Source of the DNA: Tritrichomonas musculus
Lineage: Eukaryota > Parabasalia > Tritrichomonadida > Tritrichomonadidae
Direction of reading: 5' to 3'
Length of the DNA stretch: 64,000 nucleotides
NCBI GenBank assembly: GCA_039105265.1
Contig: JAPFFF010000003.1
Span: forward strand, 5,394,001 to 5,458,000
This document shows positions 1 through 10,579 of this stretch, piece by piece; within the stretch, counting starts at the first letter, position 1; each line of letters starts with the position of its first letter. The position numbers and the translations under genes were made by a program. The notes beneath the pieces were generated by a model. The model was not told where the DNA came from. It made no database searches and was given only the letters and a program-made list of their open reading frames with translations.

Positions 1-190
1 GGGGATGGGTTTCCCCATCCCCACAGCCTGCGCATTCTACTCCATCATCCAAATCATGAATATTAGATATGTCATCATCCATCATTGAATTGACTTCTAA
101 GCGAATGTTCCTTCTTATTTCAAAGTCAGGATTATATTTTTTTTTTAGGAGGCCTTCCTCTTCTTTTTTTAATGCTTGATTGTCCTTCCA
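1..190 (-). CDS. 5' end of an AT-hook protein, possibly PHD/zinc-finger (partial)
   Basis: Read on the minus strand, an ATG at about 190 opens a lysine/arginine-rich start containing KKRRGRPPKKK, a classical AT-hook (RGRP core) that binds the minor groove of AT-rich DNA. After a run of ten A the reading continues one frame over as YNPDFEIRRNIRLEV, then an acidic stretch, then ECAGCGDGETHP up to the window edge. The C-x2-C-G-x-G-E pattern resembles the first zinc ligands of a PHD finger, but only the first pair is visible. The frame change falls exactly in the A10 run (forward strand T10 near 137-146), so it may be a sequencing error, a polymorphic homopolymer or a real break. The good codon character on both sides argues for one gene. 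A chromatin role is inference only. Confidence 0.45.
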
Positions 191-200
191 TCTAGAACAT

Positions 201-654
201 TAAAAATGAATAAACGGTCACCAGGCCATCCTATTCAATTTTTATAAAAAACAATAGCTTCCATTGTTTTTTTTAAAGATAATTTCTTTATTTTAATGCA
301 AAAAATAAAAAAAAAAATATTTATTCATAATGAATGCATCATAAAAATATTAAAAATTTATCATAATATAATTTTCATTATTTTTCATAATTTTAATTAT
401 TTTTTGTGTATACAATTTCAAAAATTTTGTTTTTTTTATTTTCCTATTTATTTTTTTATTAAATAAAAAATCTGAATAAAGTCCATATTCATAATCATAT
501 AAAATATATCAATATAAAAAGGAAAACTTCTTTTTTGATGAAGTTATCATAGGTATGTAGACAGTTTTTTTAAAAGTAGACAGGTTTTTTAATTGACTTT
601 ATTGGTCAAATAAAAAAATTATGAATAATAAATATTTATTTAAATTATTTTAAA
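201..654. other. AT-rich spacer, nothing recognised
   Basis: This stretch is AT-rich with short T and A runs. It should hold the upstream region of the leftmost minus-strand gene. A repeated phrase, GTAGACAG followed by a T run, occurs twice near 557-592 and might be an eroded end of the neighbouring mariner, but the opposite end could not be identified. Confidence 0.5.
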
Positions 655-1223
655 TTATTTAACATATGCACATCCACTATCAATTAGTAATCTTAATCTT
701 ACAACCTAATCATCCATTGTTTTATATATATATATATATATATATTCATTTGAAGAAATCGATGCCAGTATTGATTTCACTTCACTTAAAAGTTCTTTTT
801 CGTTCTTAAAATAAAATCCTTCTAACTTGAAACGCAAGTATCCAAATAGGAAACAGTCCGAAGGTGATATATCTGATGAATAAGGTTGATGCTTCATCCT
901 TATCATCCTCAATCTATTGAATTTTTCTTCTACTAAATGAGGTCTTGCATTATCACGATGAAAACATTTCCTTGAATTCTATATTTTCTAGCAAAATCAC
1001 CTAAAACCTTAGTTTGAAAAAAATCTTTGTTGAATTTCTGATTGCTTTGTAGTATCGTCACTGATTTTGTACCAGTTCTCGACCAAATAACTGATATCAT
1101 GTATTTTTTTGTACCACTATTTGGCTTTACATTTACAGGTGCTTCTTTATCGGGAACAGTCCACATTTATCTTCTTGGGTTATTAAAGTATATCCAAATT
1201 TCTTTATCTGCTTCGAATATTCG
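655..1223 (-). pseudogene. Decayed mariner transposase (C-terminal two thirds)
   Basis: Reading the minus strand from 1223 downward gives DKEIWIYFNNPRR, then MWTVPDKEAPVNVKPNSG and KKYMISVIW, then HRDNARPH, then HQPYSSDISPSDCFLFGYL, ending LLIDSGCAYVK just before a stop near 655. These are the successive landmarks of a mariner-family (Tc1/mariner superfamily) transposase: the D-x-x-W block, the second catalytic Asp in DNARPH, and the Y-S-x-D-x-x-P-x-D block with the third Asp. The pieces lie in different frames: there is a stop between NNPRR and MWTV, a frame change near 980 before DNARPH, and an expanded TA run (723-744) before the end. The N-terminal helix-turn-helix half is missing and no terminal repeats were found, so this is a dead copy. 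Mariner elements are known in trichomonads. Confidence 0.75.
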
Positions 1224-1732
1224 CAATTGCTATCGTTAAAATTTGATTATCATCAGAGAGATTTATATTTTTTCTTTTTAAATTCATAAGTTCTGAAATA
1301 CGTAAGAATGCAGAGAAAGAGAATGTCATAAAAAACATAAATTATAAATCATCTAAATTATTCAAAGAAAATTTTTCTAAATAACTTGGTATTAGGATAT
1401 GTGTCTCCATGCATTAATCTTCTTAAGCCTGCTTTAAATTTTTTAAATTCTAACGAATTCGTTAATATATCTAATTTGTTTTGTCTAAAATAATATGAAA
1501 ATGCTACGATATAGTTTGCTAATGTCGAATATTTTTTATTGCTTTTCATTTTTAAGACTAAAAAACCTTTCATTTTATCAATTGTTATAGGATAAGGATC
1601 AATTTGCATTTTTGTTAGTGTTCTTTTGTATGTCGCTATTCGAGATAAGTAAGAATTCTTTGAAGATGTTGCTACATTTTCTGCTGATATTTCATCTGCT
1701 GTATTTAGTAGTTGTGTCCAGTCAAACTCCAT
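1224..1732 (-). mobile_element. Tyrosine recombinase/integrase fossil, truncated
   Basis: On the minus strand an ATG at 1732 starts a protein whose first 120 residues resemble the SAM-like core-binding domain of tyrosine recombinases: serine- and lysine-rich helices with SKNSYLSRIATYKRTL and a YSTLANYIVAFSYYF helix. Further on the sequence reads FLRISELMNLKRKNINL, the typical box around the first catalytic arginine. The downstream catalytic boxes (H-x-x-R and Tyr) are absent because the region runs into mariner sequence at about 1224. It is broken, with at least one break besides the truncation. It could derive from a Crypton-like DNA element or another tyrosine-recombinase element; the surviving part cannot tell these apart. 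Confidence 0.55.
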
Positions 1733-2822
1733 TTATTAAAAATATTATAGTCTTTTTGAAAAAGTTGCAATAGCCATTAACATTCAAAATTTGTTTGAAA
1801 TTATAAATAAATTCAATACTTTATTTTAACTTTTTGAAAATCTCAAAAAGCTGCTTCCGAAATTTTCTAAATTTATTTCCTAAAAAAATTTATCGGGTTT
1901 GTAAACCATTCAAATTTTGCTATTTTATTTCCTAAAAAATTTTTTTTATTTCCTAAACGGCTGTAAATGATTAACTTTTTGATATCGATAAATAAATACA
2001 TATTGATTCTCGAGATCGATTTCAGAGATCGAGAATTTTCTTTTCACAGCTATTAATATCAGAATTTTCAATTAAACTTTTTGATAAATATATGATCGTA
2101 ATTTAATCTCAAATATCTCATAAAAAAGAATGTATTTTTTGATTTTAATCTTAAAATAAACATCAATACATTATATTATTTATTTCTAAATATTTTAAAA
2201 TCACAAACTCCAATTATAAAAAAAGATAAATCTGTTTAAGATCTCGGTAATTGATATCAAATTTGCAATTATTTTTATATCACATTTCATGTCTGATATC
2301 TTGATAATCGATAATCTCGATATCAGATTTTTAAACTGATAATCGAGTATCAGATGTAAAAAAGTGACGTTTTTGATATCGATTCTCAAAATAGCAAGCC
2401 AATAGAAATATTGAGTGAAATTAATTTGTATTATAGTTAATTTCTAGCAGAAAGGCCATTAGACAGGAGTGGTAGGTAATTAATGACAGTTAATGTACAT
2501 TAACTCAACTTTTACCTAAATTTTCATTCATTTTTGAATGAGCTTTCAAAATACGAAATTTATTCCTTGCATGAAATTGATTAATAAGTAATGTTTAGAA
2601 TCATGCTTTAGCAATTACTAGATTAATGAAATGAGAAGACACCAATGTAAAATATCAATTCAAAAAAAAATGAATTAAGATTTAAAGAAAAGTGCATATT
2701 TCAGGATCTACCCAATTTTTATTTTTTTTGAAAAAGTGGTAAAAAGTTAGAATTATTTCAATTAACATATAGAATTTTTTTTTATTTTGATATCAAAATA
2801 AGACATAAATTGAAATTATTTT
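1733..2822. other. Spacer with ATCGAT-rich inverted segments; upstream region of VPS13
   Basis: No gene is visible in this kilobase. Between about 1975 and 2395 the words GATATC, ATCGAT, CTCGAG and AATCGA recur in both orientations (for example CTGATAATCGAGTATCAG near 2336), so this part could fold into several short stems. The last 100 bases before the VPS13 start hold two AAAAAGT motifs (2729-2750) like those upstream of other genes here. Confidence 0.5.
2729..2740. promoter_or_regulatory. TTGAAAAAGTGG motif upstream of VPS13
   Basis: The motif lies 83 bases before the VPS13 ATG, followed at once by a second AAAAAGTT. It belongs to the AACTTTTTGAA / TTCAAAAAGTT family found upstream of many genes in this window. 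A regulatory role is inferred only from that recurrence. Confidence 0.25.
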
Positions 2823-5800
2823 ATGGATATCCTTCCTTCTATTTTATCTTTTATCTTAGATAAATACATAAATAAGCTCAAAAAAGAACAGGTCTTAATC
2901 ACAAACAATAATAATGGATTTGAAATGAGGAACTTTTCATTTAAAGATGACTTATTTATTAATTTTGGTATACCTCTTCGTATTACCAAAAGTACTATTG
3001 AAAAAGCTCTAGTAAATTTAAATTTACTCAACCTTAAAAAAGAAAAAGCATCTCTTCAAATAAATAATATTGATATCGAAGCCAAAGTTGAGTTAAGTGA
3101 ATTTAATGATGCTAATAAGAAATCCATCTATGATCTTATTCAATTCATTGATGACGAGCAGAAAAAAAATAAGAATATATTTAATTGGTTTAAATGGCTT
3201 GAAAATGCTATTGATAATGCCACGATAAACATTGAAAACATACGCCTAAAATTAATATTCCAAGATTATAATCATGAACCATATTCCATAATAATATTAT
3301 TAAAATCATTAAAGATGGACACAATTGATAGTAATGGGCAAATTACTTTTCTAAAAAAAAGGCCCAATATTTTAATAAAGCAAGTAACAATATCCAACTT
3401 TTCAATTGACATGAATCTCAATATTTCAAATGACGATCAAATCCAATTCAATTTTCTCAAAGAGGCTTCCTTTACATTTACAATGATCAACAACAACAGA
3501 AGAGAGACATCATTTTTTGATTCTTTTAAAATTCACTTCACTTCACTTTTATTTAATTTAAACAAAGATCAGTTCACCATTTTTAAGCATTTTATGAATG
3601 AATTTTCAATCAATCAGGATATTCACTATCATAATTTATTTTTGCATTTTCATCGTTGCGCAATTAGGAAGAGATATCCGAATCAATTCAATTTAAGCTT
3701 CATGCTTCAATTTTTAAAAAACAGAAAAGCATTTGTTAGTAATTATATAAGATCGATGCCCAAAAAGACATTCATTGATATCTTCATGAAGAAATATGGA
3801 GGAGAACTAACATATTCATTACTTTTTTATACAACATTTGTCATTAAAAATGAACCAAAAATAAATTTCTTTTCACTATTTAAAAATATAAAATTAAGAA
3901 AAAAAGAACTGCCGTCTTTACCTAATGATTCAATTAATTTCCAATTAGATTTCGCCGGTGATATTACACTGAATGTTGTCGATCTGTTTCGTTTATCAAT
4001 TGTAAAACCATCTGTTGTTTATGTGAAAAAAAAGAATGAACAAAATTTTTTGTTCAGCATTCCTTCTTTTTTCATTAATGACTTTTTAACAGATGAACGC
4101 ATTTTTCATACAAAAAATGCTAATGACACTTTTATTGATTTCAATTATAATTCAAAAAGTAATTCATCAACTTTGAATATTTCTGATTTCAAAGTGAATA
4201 TTAAGAATTCTTTTTTGACTAATTTTTGCAACTTCTTTTATGATTCAAAAATTCAATCAACAAAATTAAAATCACAAATGAATATAATAAGAGTAAATAC
4301 GTTAAATCAATACTTACTATTGCTTACTCCACGATTTTTAAATAATTTGACAGTATCAAGTAAAAGTGCCAAAATTGACTACATAATCGATGATAATGAT
4401 CCATCAGGTTCTCATAATTTTTGCTGTTTGATAAACAATGTCGTACTTCAAAATTTCAATGAAACTAAAACTAAAAATAATTATGAAATTAGATCAGAAA
4501 TAAATATAAAACAAATAAAAATAGATGATTCAATTATTTCTAAACAAATTTCATTGAAATCAACAACAGGAATTATTGGAGAAAATTGTATCAAATGGAA
4601 TCTTGTTTCCAACTTTTCTATATCAAAATCAATGTTCAAAATAGATTCACATATTATGGATATAATTAATGAAAGCATCAAATCAATTACAAGTAATTTT
4701 CAAATCGATTATGATAGTATTTATAGTTCTCATAAAGTTTTAGTTAATTGTTCTGAAATGTATTTCGGAATTAAATTAGAAAATGATGAAATTCTTTTAT
4801 CAATAGATGAAATAGAAGTTGATCCATGTTTAAAATTACACAATATTGCAATTAAAGATGACAATCAAGATCTTATCTTTAACATTCCTTGCTTGTGTTT
4901 CAATGATTGGCCAATTATTAGAACTGACTTAATGGAAGTAAAACTAAATCCAAAAGACATCAGTAAATCTTATAATCAATTCATGTTTATATCAAATCAT
5001 ATCAAAAAGCTTTCAAGCAATTTTATTTGTAACAAAATTTCTGAAGAAAACAATGAATATGCCAGTTTATCAATAAAAGAAATTAAATGCAAATTCGATG
5101 ATTCAAATAATTTGATGTTATTTAATAATGTCATTTTTGTTTTTGATGAAAATACTCATATCACATCTTCTTCTGTATATTTGTCAACACCTGATAACAA
5201 ACGAATTTTGCTTTGTGAAAATGAAATAAAAATATCATCAGAGGAAAATAATCTTATTTTAATTAATGTTCCTGATTTGAGAATGAATTTCTCTTGGAAT
5301 GAAATTGATTATATAATCAATTACATTCAAAATTTGTGTCAATCAAAAGACAAACAATTAGTTAAAGAAGAAGACATTCCAATCAATGATCAAATTAATA
5401 TTTGTTTTAAAATCAATAAGTCTTTTATTAATATTGATGAAATGTATAATTTTTCATTGGATGAATGCAGTTTAGGATTTCAAAATTCAACTTTTTTCTT
5501 TGAAAATCAAAAAATCTCATTTGATGAAATACTTGATATCAATGATTTTAAATTCCAAACAAATAATATGACATCTAACTTTAATATTTCATCAATTGAT
5601 GCATTTGTATCTCCAGATTATTTAGAAAAATACAAATTCTTTCAAATCATTGGGCACAAATTTGCAAATCAGCAATTTCAATCGCAAAATGAAATTGATG
5701 GAAGTATTGAAAAGATTATAATTGTTGAATTGACAACCAATTTGTCATTACAAATACCAACAATTAAAATCGAATGTAATTCATCATGCATAATTGAAAT

Positions 5801-8800
5801 TCCATTGATTCAATTCCATAATCTCATTTTAAATGAGATTGAAATACAATTCAACTTAGACAAATCGATATCTGACACAATTATCGATATTTTCATTAAT
5901 TCAATAGAATTTGAATATACACATTATTTTGCAATGGTTGCATTCAATGCATACAAAGCTTATCAGAACATTTTAAGTCAAAATGACTTTAATTTTAAAT
6001 ATATAACTTTTGTTAATATTGACACAATTAAACTAATAGAGAATAGTTTACCTAATCCGATAATCATTTCCAAATTAGTTTTGGAAAAAGACAGTCAAAA
6101 AACAGAGATAAAATGCTATTCAATTGACTTCTTCAAATTCATTGAAAAAAGAAATCAAAACGTAAAATCTTTCTTTTTCATTATTCAAAAAACTGACTCT
6201 GATACAAAAATATTAATAAATTCAATTGACATGTTCGTAAACATTGATATAACAAAGTCTCTAATCGGCATATATGAATCATTAAAGGCGATATTTTCAA
6301 CTGATTTCAAAGAGACATTTTCAAATCTAGTTAAAAATACAATCAAATTTGAATCACACGAAATTCAAATACATTTGCCATATGAAAAAGATTTATTTAA
6401 GAGAAACTGTTTAATTATTTCTTTCGATTTACTAATTAACGTAAATTATGATGTAGAGAAGTCAATTAATATTGACAAATTAAAAATATTTTTCCAAAAT
6501 GGAAAAAGAAATTTGCCACCTTTAATTGACAATTTTTCATTTCAATTTCAACTTAAAAATGAAGACAATGAAATGGAAGATGTTGATTATTCTTTCTTAA
6601 ATATGAAAATGAGTAGTGTTACCTTATATCTTTCTCTATTTGATATCAAGAAGTTACAAATGATGTTTGAATATTTCAAGCAATCATTTTATGCAGCCAT
6701 TTATCAAAAGAAAATTTCAATTCTTTCAGAAAAACCAACATTTAACTACAGTGTTTCTAAATATAAAATTGAAATTGATCCAATTTCAATTTGTTTGTGG
6801 GAAAATAATCGTCAATCATCATTGATTGTGATGAATATTGAACTTCAAAAAGAACCTTATTTACAATTATTAAAACAAGATCAAAAAGTTGATTTGAACT
6901 TACAATTATCCATTTTAAATAAAAATTTATATAATGGAAAATTAGAAGAATTCATGCCGGCAACAACCTTTAATTTTGTCTTTACGAAGCAGTCCAAAAT
7001 ATCATTTTGTATGAAAATTGAAGAAGATTTAAATTTCAATTTTTCTTCTTCTTTTGCTAAAGTCATAATGATGCTAATATATAAATATACAAATGATCTT
7101 TTCAATAAAGATACAAAATATATTCTTGATTGTAATCTTGAGTATTACATACTTAATAACCTTAATGATACAATTACTATTCATTATAATCATGATCGTG
7201 TTTATCCTATTGAAAATTATAATTTTCGAGAATCTTTGTTTCCTTTAATTAACTGCAACGAAGATACAACAATATCATTTAAATACAATAATATACAATA
7301 TTCAATAACACCAAAAAATGAAGTTTTTGAAGAAATTTCAATTTCTATTGATTATCAAAATGATTGCAAAACAATTGTTATTAATCCTTTGTTATCAATT
7401 CATAACAAATTAGATTTCAATATTTTTATTTTCGTTTTAAATAATAACAAATTAAAATTACATTGCAAGTTAAGTCCTAACCACAAATACATTGTTCCTT
7501 CTCATAAAAATAAATACTTTTTCAGCGATACAAACACAAATATCAGCGACATTACTCACAAATTATTTGATTTGTCTTTGAAAGAGTCACCAAATGTAAT
7601 TGAAATATACAACAATGAAAGCAAGAAATATATTTCATTTAATTTAAACATCAATAAAAATGAACAAGCAAAAACAAAGACTTTTGAAATAATTCCATCA
7701 TTTGTTGTTAAAAATTTATTGCCTTCTCCTATAAATTTGATTTTCCATTATGAAAACAACATAAAGAGTGTTAATTTACAAATCATAGATAAAAAGCAAA
7801 TCAACTTCTTTAATCATGATAGAAAAACATTTAATATCACATCAAGCATCTTTGATGAGCCTTTGTCTTTTGATATAACTGAAAGCAAAACAATCATTCC
7901 AAGTTCAAAAGACATTGCATTCAAAATAAAGCAATCAAGAAAAACTAAAAAAAGAAAAATTGTCATTTTTGCACCTTGCATGCTTTTCAATCAAACAAAT
8001 AAAGACATTTATTTTTCATTTTCAAAATCAACTAATTTAGAGATGGAGAAACTGATCAACGGTGGCTGTAAATTATTAAGTTGGCCATCTGATAATGAAA
8101 AAACTTTGAATATTGACATTTTAATTGACGGTTATCATAAAATTGAAAAAGGAATTAATTGCATGAAAAGTAATTCAAAATGCAATACTATTTTATTACC
8201 AAAACTTGATAATTCAAATTTATTTTTCCCTTTGAATTATACAGCTACAATTGGCGATTATCCAATGAATTGTACAAATGTTATTACATTCACAAATTAT
8301 TTGTGCGTGATTAATAATCTTCCTTTTGATTTTGCTCTCTGTCCAATTTTAAATGAAATGACAAATGAGATAAATCGTCAAAATGCTGTTTCGATTTCTC
8401 ATTTGAAAGAAAATAATGGAAATTGTAAACTTATTGATTACTTCCCTAAAAACGGTTGCTTTGTTTTTTCTTCTGATGATTATTTAAATCATCCAATTGT
8501 TCAGTTAAATAGTATTACAAGAACTGTTTTTAGAATGAAAAATAAAGATCACTTTTTCAATGTTGAACTTAATATTTATGAAGAAAAGTCTACATTCTAC
8601 GCATGCTTCCAGATTCCATCTCTTCCTCCACCTTTAATTATTAATAATTCATTAATGACACCGATTTTCGTCTCTCAAAAAATTGAGTATGATAAAACAA
8701 AGACAAAAATAGAACCAAATTCATCATTATTCTTCGTATTTGATGAGCCTTTTATAAACAATACAATGCTCTGCTTTGAAATAGATAAAAATGATCATAA

Positions 8801-10508
8801 CCAAAATAACAATAATCAAAATAATCACAATGAAAATGAAAACATTCATAATGATCACAATGAAAACAACAATAATCAAAATAATCACAATGAAAATAAT
8901 AATAATCAAAACAATTACAATGAGAAAAACAATAACCAAAATAATCACAATGAAAATGAAAACATTCATAATGATCACAATGAAAACAATAATAATCAAA
9001 ATAATCACAATGAAAACAATAATAATCAAAATGATCACAATGAAAACAATAATAATCAAAATGATCACAATGAAAACAATAATAATCAAAATAATCACAA
9101 TGAAAACAATAATAATCAAAATAATCACAATGAAAATGAAAACATTCATAATGATCACAATGAAAACAATAATAATCATAATGATCACAATGAAAACAAC
9201 AATAATCAAAATAATCACAATGAAAATAATAATAATCAAAACAATTACAATGAGAAAAACAATAATCAAAATAATCACAATGAAAATGAAAACATTCATA
9301 ATGATCACAATGAAAACAATAATAATCAAAATGATCACAATGAAAACAATGAAAACAACAATATTCAGAATGATCGCAATGAAATTGAAAATATTCAGAA
9401 TGATTATGATTCATTTTCGTTTTCTTTTGATGAGCAATTTGCTCCTCTTGAACCAAGAGATTTGAGTTTCAGAATAGTAACATCGACAATTAATAAGAAC
9501 ACAAAAATGATTCAAGTTGAATATCGTAACAATGAATTCATATATAAAAACTTGTTCACAACGAATTTATTCATTAAAGCGATTAACGTTTCTTTCATTA
9601 ATGAAAAAGAAAGATTTGCACTCTTTACCATAAATCAAATCAATTCTAATTTTGATCAAGACAACACAAATACGTATTTCAAGTTTATAATTCATTCAAT
9701 TGAAATTGATAAAGAAAGCATCAATCCAAATTTTCCAGATGATCTTTTCAAATGCTTTTCAATTATTCCAAGAGGGATTCCATTCTTTTCAGTGATGAAT
9801 TACATGAGTTTTCAATTTAAACCCATTTTGATTCGATCTGATAAATTAACATTGTTCCAAAAATTACAATTATTTTATCACGATGTTCTTAATCATAAAT
9901 TGCAATATCTGGATAAGGGAAACTTGATTCATCCTTCATTTAATACAGTGAATCCATGTAAAACATTAATTACATATCTAGAAATTTCACCGATTGACAT
10001 TTTTATTTTAAACTTAGAAAATGAAAATGATAACAATGATAATTTCATATTCTATTATTGTAAGAAAGTGTATAATTATATTAAATCAGAAAATAATCAT
10101 ATTTCAATACCGAAATTGTTTGCTTATAAATTTGATAATCATTTCTCTTACTTGTTGTACTTGCTACACAACTTTTATGGTCATGAATTCACTCAGCAAA
10201 GATCCAACAATGCTTTCTTTAAGTTATTAATTAACTTTTACTTCCAATTTCATGAATTTCATTTTGTTCCATTATTGACATTTGATTCAAATCAGAATAA
10301 TGTCCAAAATTCATGTGAAAATCAAATTTCGCTTTTTAATATCTTTAATAAAATTGAGCTCGATAACCTTCTTCATTCATCAAGTTCTAACTTCAGTGAA
10401 ACTTCAGATGTGATTGAACAATTGACTAATGAAAATGCAAATTCATTAAATGTTATGAAAAGCAAAAATTTCGGCAATATGTTTGTTGCTGGAATTAAAA
10501 AAATTTAA
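2823..10508 (+). CDS. VPS13: VPS13/chorein-family bridge-like lipid transfer protein
   Basis: This is a 2,561-residue intronless gene. The first about 100 residues match the chorein N-terminal domain: MDILPSILSFILDKYINKL, then a block where a short amphipathic segment is followed by DLFINFGIPLRI and ITKSTIEKALVNL, as in VPS13 and ATG2. The long middle is a chain of beta-rich repeats with abundant Ile, Asn, Phe and Lys, as expected of the hydrophobic groove. The region around residues 1,600-1,900 (VVKNLLPSPINLIFHY, CVINNLPFDFALCP) resembles the VAB/adaptor-binding repeats. A low-complexity N/H/E/Q segment fills residues about 1,990-2,195. By family, these proteins move bulk lipid between membranes at contact sites. 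The length is somewhat short for VPS13 (usually over 3,000). The start is the ATG giving the canonical chorein N-terminus. ATG2 is less likely because of the size and the VAB-like region. Confidence 0.85.
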   Translation: MDILPSILSFILDKYINKLKKEQVLITNNNNGFEMRNFSFKDDLFINFGIPLRITKSTIEKALVNLNLLNLKKEKASLQINNIDIEAKVELSEFNDANKKSIYDLIQFIDDEQKKNKNIFNWFKWLENAIDNATINIENIRLKLIFQDYNHEPYSIIILLKSLKMDTIDSNGQITFLKKRPNILIKQVTISNFSIDMNLNISNDDQIQFNFLKEASFTFTMINNNRRETSFFDSFKIHFTSLLFNLNKDQFTIFKHFMNEFSINQDIHYHNLFLHFHRCAIRKRYPNQFNLSFMLQFLKNRKAFVSNYIRSMPKKTFIDIFMKKYGGELTYSLLFYTTFVIKNEPKINFFSLFKNIKLRKKELPSLPNDSINFQLDFAGDITLNVVDLFRLSIVKPSVVYVKKKNEQNFLFSIPSFFINDFLTDERIFHTKNANDTFIDFNYNSKSNSSTLNISDFKVNIKNSFLTNFCNFFYDSKIQSTKLKSQMNIIRVNTLNQYLLLLTPRFLNNLTVSSKSAKIDYIIDDNDPSGSHNFCCLINNVVLQNFNETKTKNNYEIRSEINIKQIKIDDSIISKQISLKSTTGIIGENCIKWNLVSNFSISKSMFKIDSHIMDIINESIKSITSNFQIDYDSIYSSHKVLVNCSEMYFGIKLENDEILLSIDEIEVDPCLKLHNIAIKDDNQDLIFNIPCLCFNDWPIIRTDLMEVKLNPKDISKSYNQFMFISNHIKKLSSNFICNKISEENNEYASLSIKEIKCKFDDSNNLMLFNNVIFVFDENTHITSSSVYLSTPDNKRILLCENEIKISSEENNLILINVPDLRMNFSWNEIDYIINYIQNLCQSKDKQLVKEEDIPINDQINICFKINKSFINIDEMYNFSLDECSLGFQNSTFFFENQKISFDEILDINDFKFQTNNMTSNFNISSIDAFVSPDYLEKYKFFQIIGHKFANQQFQSQNEIDGSIEKIIIVELTTNLSLQIPTIKIECNSSCIIEIPLIQFHNLILNEIEIQFNLDKSISDTIIDIFINSIEFEYTHYFAMVAFNAYKAYQNILSQNDFNFKYITFVNIDTIKLIENSLPNPIIISKLVLEKDSQKTEIKCYSIDFFKFIEKRNQNVKSFFFIIQKTDSDTKILINSIDMFVNIDITKSLIGIYESLKAIFSTDFKETFSNLVKNTIKFESHEIQIHLPYEKDLFKRNCLIISFDLLINVNYDVEKSINIDKLKIFFQNGKRNLPPLIDNFSFQFQLKNEDNEMEDVDYSFLNMKMSSVTLYLSLFDIKKLQMMFEYFKQSFYAAIYQKKISILSEKPTFNYSVSKYKIEIDPISICLWENNRQSSLIVMNIELQKEPYLQLLKQDQKVDLNLQLSILNKNLYNGKLEEFMPATTFNFVFTKQSKISFCMKIEEDLNFNFSSSFAKVIMMLIYKYTNDLFNKDTKYILDCNLEYYILNNLNDTITIHYNHDRVYPIENYNFRESLFPLINCNEDTTISFKYNNIQYSITPKNEVFEEISISIDYQNDCKTIVINPLLSIHNKLDFNIFIFVLNNNKLKLHCKLSPNHKYIVPSHKNKYFFSDTNTNISDITHKLFDLSLKESPNVIEIYNNESKKYISFNLNINKNEQAKTKTFEIIPSFVVKNLLPSPINLIFHYENNIKSVNLQIIDKKQINFFNHDRKTFNITSSIFDEPLSFDITESKTIIPSSKDIAFKIKQSRKTKKRKIVIFAPCMLFNQTNKDIYFSFSKSTNLEMEKLINGGCKLLSWPSDNEKTLNIDILIDGYHKIEKGINCMKSNSKCNTILLPKLDNSNLFFPLNYTATIGDYPMNCTNVITFTNYLCVINNLPFDFALCPILNEMTNEINRQNAVSISHLKENNGNCKLIDYFPKNGCFVFSSDDYLNHPIVQLNSITRTVFRMKNKDHFFNVELNIYEEKSTFYACFQIPSLPPPLIINNSLMTPIFVSQKIEYDKTKTKIEPNSSLFFVFDEPFINNTMLCFEIDKNDHNQNNNNQNNHNENENIHNDHNENNNNQNNHNENNNNQNNYNEKNNNQNNHNENENIHNDHNENNNNQNNHNENNNNQNDHNENNNNQNDHNENNNNQNNHNENNNNQNNHNENENIHNDHNENNNNHNDHNENNNNQNNHNENNNNQNNYNEKNNNQNNHNENENIHNDHNENNNNQNDHNENNENNNIQNDRNEIENIQNDYDSFSFSFDEQFAPLEPRDLSFRIVTSTINKNTKMIQVEYRNNEFIYKNLFTTNLFIKAINVSFINEKERFALFTINQINSNFDQDNTNTYFKFIIHSIEIDKESINPNFPDDLFKCFSIIPRGIPFFSVMNYMSFQFKPILIRSDKLTLFQKLQLFYHDVLNHKLQYLDKGNLIHPSFNTVNPCKTLITYLEISPIDIFILNLENENDNNDNFIFYYCKKVYNYIKSENNHISIPKLFAYKFDNHFSYLLYLLHNFYGHEFTQQRSNNAFFKLLINFYFQFHEFHFVPLLTFDSNQNNVQNSCENQISLFNIFNKIELDNLLHSSSSNFSETSDVIEQLTNENANSLNVMKSKNFGNMFVAGIKKI
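8790..9410 (+). repeat. In-frame minisatellite coding NNNNQNNHNE repeats inside VPS13
   Basis: Units of 30 bases (coding NNNNQNNHNE-type decapeptides) alternate with a related 36-base unit (coding N-E-N-E-N-I-H-N-D-H). About twenty units occur, with near-identical long blocks repeated at 8821-8950 and 9131-9300, showing recent duplication within the array. All unit lengths are multiples of three, so the VPS13 frame is kept. All three frames on the minus strand of the array are also partly open, a by-product of the repeat. Confidence 0.9.
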
Positions 10509-10579
10509 TAATAATAAAAGAGCTGATTATAAAAATCTTTTTTATTATGATTTTTTTCTTTAAATATTAGTGATCTTGC

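Noticed and set aside
8727-9465. Open frames of over 200 codons on the opposite strand and in another frame across the VPS13 repeat
   Set aside because: They are shadows of the in-frame minisatellite and disappear where the repeat ends.
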